DNA of 64,000 nt from Brachyspira sp. SAP_772 (GTDB taxonomy: Bacteria; Spirochaetota; Brachyspiria; Brachyspirales; Brachyspiraceae): NCBI RefSeq assembly GCF_009755885.1, contig NZ_VYIX01000001.1, forward strand, positions 124,001 through 188,000, in the 5' to 3' direction. The notes below the pieces were generated by a model that saw nothing but the letters and a program-made list of their open reading frames with translations, ran no database searches and had not been told where the DNA came from. Positions 60,706 to 64,000 of this stretch are shown here, piece after piece (the stretch's first letter is position 1; the number at the start of each line of letters is the position of its first letter). Position numbers and translations under genes: made by a program.

Positions 60706-62106
60706 ATGAAAATAAAAGTCTTAAAAAGAAAAAACATATTAGCTATATTTTTAATAGTTTTGATTTTGTTTATTAACTCATGTGACACTTTTGACTTGTA
60801 TTTACGAAAGGGTTTGGATGGTGTTAATCTTTATGAGCTTACAGTTTATGGGGAGGCACTTGGAAGCGATATTAAAGTAGTAGAGCTTAGGGGATTTAAT
60901 GTTGATGATTTTCGTACGGAGAGAGTTTCTTATTATTTGGATAGATATCAGGGAAGCTGGCGTCCTCATATGCAAAAGATTATTGACAGGGCACAGATAT
61001 ATTTGCCTTATATAAAACAAGTATTTGCAGAAAAGGGTGTGCCTGAAGATTTAGCTTATTTACCTATAATAGAGAGTAGTTTTTATCCTCAGGCTGTTTC
61101 ACATGCGGGGGCTGCGGGGCTTTGGCAGTTTATGCCTATGACGGGAGCTATATACAATTTAAAAGTTAATTATTGGTCTGATGACAGGTTTGACCCAGAG
61201 CGTTCTACTAAGGCTGCGGCTGAGCATTTGATGAGGCTTGATGAAAATTTTAAATCTTGGGTTATTGCATTAATAGCATATAATGCAGGAGGGGGAAGAA
61301 TATCTAGGGCTATTAGGCAGGTTAAAAGCAATAATTTTTATGATTTGCTTAGAGCTAAGGTGCTTCCTAAAGAAACTGAAGAGTATATACCTAAATATGT
61401 AGCCTCTGTTATTATAGCAAAAAATCCAGAGAAGTTTGGATTTAAGATTAACAAACCAAAAGTAGTTTTTCCAGAGGGTGATTTGGTTTATGTTGATGAT
61501 GCGGCTGATTTATCTATAATAGCAGATATGATAGAAGCTGAAACAGAAGATTTAAAAGCACTTAATCCGCATTTATCAAGAGGTGTAACTCCTCCGGGTA
61601 TGGTGCGTTATCCTTTAAGAATACCTGAGGGAAAAGAACAATTATTTTATGATACTTTCGGTAAGATTCCTGCTTCAGAGAGGGTTACATTTAGAAGACA
61701 TGAAGTAAAAATGAATGAAACACTTTCGCATTTATCTAGATTTTATAATGTGCCTATGCAGGCTATTGTTGAGATAAACAAATTAAAATCAAAAAATTTA
61801 AACATAGGTCAGCAGGTGATGATTCCTATTCAAGGGCTTGATAATGCTAAGCAGGTGGATTTGGCTCAATATGAAGAAGAGCAAGAGAGAATAAGAGAAG
61901 GTAAATTCGTATATTTTGAATCTTTGCCTCCGCCTGATTATGAGTATAAAGATATAATGTATCATATAAGGGCAGGAGATACACTCTGGATTATAGCAAG
62001 AAAGTTTAATGTGGATGTTGCTGAAATTAAGGCTTGGAACAAACTTACAAGTAATGTGCTTTCTATAGGAAGTGAAATATTTTTGAGAATACCTGTAGAT
62101 AAATAA
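60706..62106 (+). CDS. MltD-like lytic transglycosylase with LysM repeats
   Basis: The 466-residue protein has a lipoprotein signal (ILAIFLIVLILFINSCD, lipobox NSC). The SLT domain (about 100-250) shows LAYLPIIESSFYPQAVSHAGAAGLWQFMP with the catalytic Glu in IESSF, and IALIAYNAGGGRISRAI. Two LysM domains follow (about 342-385 and 420-464). It cleaves glycan strands with formation of 1,6-anhydromuramic acid at the outer-membrane side of the wall. The ATG has no clear ribosome site, and a near-leaderless start is possible. Confidence 0.9.
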   Translation: MKIKVLKRKNILAIFLIVLILFINSCDTFDLYLRKGLDGVNLYELTVYGEALGSDIKVVELRGFNVDDFRTERVSYYLDRYQGSWRPHMQKIIDRAQIYLPYIKQVFAEKGVPEDLAYLPIIESSFYPQAVSHAGAAGLWQFMPMTGAIYNLKVNYWSDDRFDPERSTKAAAEHLMRLDENFKSWVIALIAYNAGGGRISRAIRQVKSNNFYDLLRAKVLPKETEEYIPKYVASVIIAKNPEKFGFKINKPKVVFPEGDLVYVDDAADLSIIADMIEAETEDLKALNPHLSRGVTPPGMVRYPLRIPEGKEQLFYDTFGKIPASERVTFRRHEVKMNETLSHLSRFYNVPMQAIVEINKLKSKNLNIGQQVMIPIQGLDNAKQVDLAQYEEEQERIREGKFVYFESLPPPDYEYKDIMYHIRAGDTLWIIARKFNVDVAEIKAWNKLTSNVLSIGSEIFLRIPVDK

Positions 62107-62244
62107 TTATTAATTTTAAAAAATCATTTATATTACAATCAACATTAAGATAAATACTAATATGTAATTTTTATATTGAATAAAAATAATAGCTAAAAAA
62201 TATTTCTTTATTATGATATTCTTAATAATAAATTATATATTCTC

Positions 62245-62272
62245 TTGACTATGGCTATATTTTTTGTATAAT
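62245..62272 (+). promoter_or_regulatory. Promoter of the thioredoxin gene
   Basis: TTGACT (62245-62250), 16 bases, TATAAT (62267-62272), 37 bases before the start codon. Confidence 0.7.
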
Positions 62273-62309
62273 ATAATCGTATAAAATATATTAATATAGG
62301 AGTTTTATT

Positions 62310-62627
62310 ATGGTAGAATTAGATAAAGATACTTTTGATGAGAAGGTTATTAATTCAAAAGAATTATGCCTAGTTGATTATTTCGGCGATACTTGTGAGC
62401 CTTGTAAAGCATTAATGCCTCATGTTCATGAATTAGCTAAACAATATGAAGGCAAAGTACCTTTCTATTCTTTTAATACTTCTAAAGCAAGAAGATTAGC
62501 TATTCGTGAAAAGATTTTAGGACTTCCTACTATTGCCATTTATAAAGACGGTGCTAAAGTAAAAGAAGTAACTAAAGAAGAAGCTACTATTGAAAATATT
62601 AAAGCTATGGTTGATAGTATGCTATAA
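62310..62627 (+). CDS. trxA: Thioredoxin of the glycine-reductase type
   Basis: The 105-residue protein has the redox site [11 protein letters not shown] (CEPC instead of the common CGPC) and the cis-Pro segment [12 protein letters not shown]. The sequence [19 protein letters not shown] strongly recalls thioredoxins that accompany glycine or sarcosine reductase in clostridia and some spirochaetes. No reductase gene (grd) is within view, so the partner is unknown. The start has GGAG. It is followed by a terminator. Confidence 0.88.
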   Translation: MVELDKDTFDEKVINSKELCLVDYFGDTCEPCKALMPHVHELAKQYEGKVPFYSFNTSKARRLAIREKILGLPTIAIYKDGAKVKEVTKEEATIENIKAMVDSML

Positions 62628-62645
62628 TTTTTTTAGTTTGCTTAA

Positions 62646-62687
62646 ATAAAAAAGGCTCTATTATTTTTAATAAAGCCTTTTTTGTTT
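62646..62687. terminator. Bidirectional terminator between trxA and yajQ
   Basis: AAAGGCT (62651-62657) pairs with AGCCTTT (62674-62680), with flanking A and T runs on both sides and inner TATTA/TAATA pairing. Confidence 0.85.
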
Positions 62688-62707
62688 TAACGATTAAAAA
62701 ATTATTA

Positions 62708-63205
62708 TTATCTAAAGTTTACAAATTGCAAAGGTATAGGATAATCTTTTCCCTTTAGCATAGTGATTACTGCTTGCAAATCATCTTTTTTAGCACCAGA
62801 TACTCTTACTTGCTCATCTTGTATACTTGCCTGAACTTTTAATTTCATGTCTTTTATATCTTTTACTATTTCTTTGGCTAAATCTTTATCTATACCATTA
62901 ACTATTTCATTTATCTCTCTTACAGCATCGCCGCTTGCTTTTTCTTTTTTCTTTTCTCTTAAACTTTTTTGATTTAAGCCCCTTTTAATAAACTTCTGAA
63001 ATAAAATATCTTTTACTTGATTAAGTACAAACTCTGCAGGTGCTGTTATGGTTACAGTTTTTTCACCTTTATTTAGTTCTATTGTGATGTTTTGACCTTT
63101 AAAATCGAATCTATTGCTTATTTCCTTTACAGCAACATTAACACAATCGTCCATAACCTGCATATCTACTACTGAAACTATATCAAAGCTTGGATCTTTT
63201 GGCAT
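62708..63205 (-). CDS. yajQ: YajQ-family nucleotide-binding protein (DUF520)
   Basis: The 165-residue protein matches YajQ over its whole length: [41 protein letters not shown], and the C-terminal [19 protein letters not shown] and PLQFVNFR. YajQ proteins bind nucleotides, and some bind cyclic di-GMP to control transcription factors. It has a very strong AGGAGGGG site and lies 18 bases downstream of glgA on the same strand. Confidence 0.93.
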   Translation of the reverse strand: MPKDPSFDIVSVVDMQVMDDCVNVAVKEISNRFDFKGQNITIELNKGEKTVTITAPAEFVLNQVKDILFQKFIKRGLNQKSLREKKKEKASGDAVREINEIVNGIDKDLAKEIVKDIKDMKLKVQASIQDEQVRVSGAKKDDLQAVITMLKGKDYPIPLQFVNFR

Positions 63206-63223
63206 AAACCCCTCCTATAATTA

Positions 63224-64000
63224 TTATTTATTTTTTAAAACTTTATTATAAAGTTTTTTGTATTCTAAAGCAGTTTTTAAAAGCGAATAATCTTTTTTCA
63301 TAGCATTATCTACAAGATTATCGAAATGATTTTTATTATTATAATATAAATCGAACGCTAAGTCCATAGCTTCTACAAATGACTTTTGAGAGTATTCATT
63401 AAATGAAAAACCAGTTGCCTTTTTTATTGTCTTAGCTCCGTTGTAATTTATAACTGTATCTTTAAGCCCGCCTACAGAATGCACTATTGGGAGGCTTCCA
63501 TATTTCATGCTGTATATTTGATTAAGTCCGCAAGGTTCAAATTTACTAGGCATTAAATATATATCACTTGCTGCTGTTAGCTTATGTGCTAATGCTTCAT
63601 CAAATAAAAATAACACTCTTATATTTTTTGCTCTCTTTACTCTCGCTACAAAATCATTCTCAAAATCTTTAAAATAATTATTACTGCTAAATAAAAATAT
63701 AAAATTAGCATCATAAGTAGAAAGTTCAAAGAAAGATGAATATATTAAATCAAGCCCCTTTTGAGGGTCGAATCTTGATATCATGGTAACTAATGGATAA
63801 TTTTTTTCTTTTATTTTTAATTCTTTATATAAAGCATTTCTTATTAATTTCTTATTTTCTTTCGTGTTTATATCATAATTATGTTTTATATATTTATCTG
63901 TTTTTGGATTCCATTGAGTGTCATGCATTCCGTTTAATACGCCGAATAATTTTCCTTGTTCATTTTTGTTTAAAAGTAAATTGTTTAATCCGCATCCGAA
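63224..64000 (-). CDS. glgA: Glycogen synthase (partial, 5' end outside window)
   Basis: An open frame runs to the window edge on the minus strand; about 259 C-terminal residues are present. Starting at the edge, FGCGLNNLLLNKNEQGKLFGVLNGMHDTQWNP corresponds to the interdomain GxGLN / GIxNGxD region in split form, followed by LVTMISRFDPQKGLDLI, and the catalytic region SKFEPCGLNQIYSMKYGSLPIVHSVGGLKDTVI. GlgA (GT5) extends alpha-1,4-glucan chains from ADP-glucose. The ATG at 63928 is internal (NGM in place of the usual GI). Together with the GH13 gene elsewhere in the window it shows glycogen metabolism. Confidence 0.93.
   Translation of the reverse strand, partial: FGCGLNNLLLNKNEQGKLFGVLNGMHDTQWNPKTDKYIKHNYDINTKENKKLIRNALYKELKIKEKNYPLVTMISRFDPQKGLDLIYSSFFELSTYDANFIFLFSSNNYFKDFENDFVARVKRAKNIRVLFLFDEALAHKLTAASDIYLMPSKFEPCGLNQIYSMKYGSLPIVHSVGGLKDTVINYNGAKTIKKATGFSFNEYSQKSFVEAMDLAFDLYYNNKNHFDNLVDNAMKKDYSLLKTALEYKKLYNKVLKNK

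Overview
The window looks like a chromosomal segment of a Brachyspira-type spirochaete. The DNA is very AT-rich with A/T-ending codons, many genes have clear AAGGAG-type ribosome binding sites and TTGACA/TATAAT-type promoters, and the protein sequences have the Lys/Asn/Ile-rich character of that genus. This assignment is inferred from composition and gene character; no 16S rRNA is present. Housekeeping genes include ileS, ftsZ, coaE, rsmA, pyk, fabG-acpP-fabF, frr-uppS-cdsA, rpsU, two CAU tRNAs and the 3' part of glgA.

Layout. 1-2285: dispersed structured repeats around a DUF58 gene. 2286-12267: cell-wall LysM/M23 peptidase, CapA-family protein, a large membrane protein, ileS, a small Cys/His protein, and a PadR regulator with its HAAS-type membrane partner. 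12411-25690: an accessory defence island (below). 25783-31670: GH13 protein, GAF histidine kinase, an unknown helical protein, mtaB. 31864-36993: ftsZ, a TPR protein, coaE and a SPOR protein in one direction. 37077-45394: radical SAM protein, GT61 glycosyltransferase, an ATP-grasp/barrel fusion, degenerate GGDEF and TPR proteins, a DUF3298 lipoprotein. 45500-50890: Cys-rich protein, lipoprotein, membrane protein, rsmA, a convergent lipoprotein, pyk. 51298-53751: fatty-acid synthesis. 54206-57694 (minus strand): fMet and Met tRNAs, rpsU, then envelope lipoprotein, LysM protein and two cyclophilins. 57852-60100: frr-uppS-cdsA. 60706-64000: MltD-like lytic transglycosylase, glycine-reductase-type thioredoxin, yajQ and glgA (partial).

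The notable system lies at about 12.4-25.7 kb. A full-length Type IIG restriction-methyltransferase gene (PD-ExK nuclease, DPACGSG and NPPY methylase motifs, C-terminal target-recognition domain) is followed on the same strand by two partial copies of its 3' part. These copies have near-identical flanks and divergent recognition domains, as expected of silent specificity donors. Each RM 3' segment is followed by different accessory genes: RES-domain protein plus nuclease/ImmA protein; an unknown protein plus four-TM protein; and an AIPR abortive-infection protein. The modules are separated by repeat blocks built from 69-bp hairpin units (CCGCAC...GTGCGG) ending in GCGAGTAG, a 16-bp tandem repeat, and G-rich tracts. 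Both silent copies begin exactly after GCGAGTAG. The expressed gene changes base composition close to the point where the longer donor begins. I read this as a tandem array of three 'recognition-domain + cargo' modules, probably able to change RM specificity by gene conversion. Movement of the cargo with the domain is a further, less certain inference.
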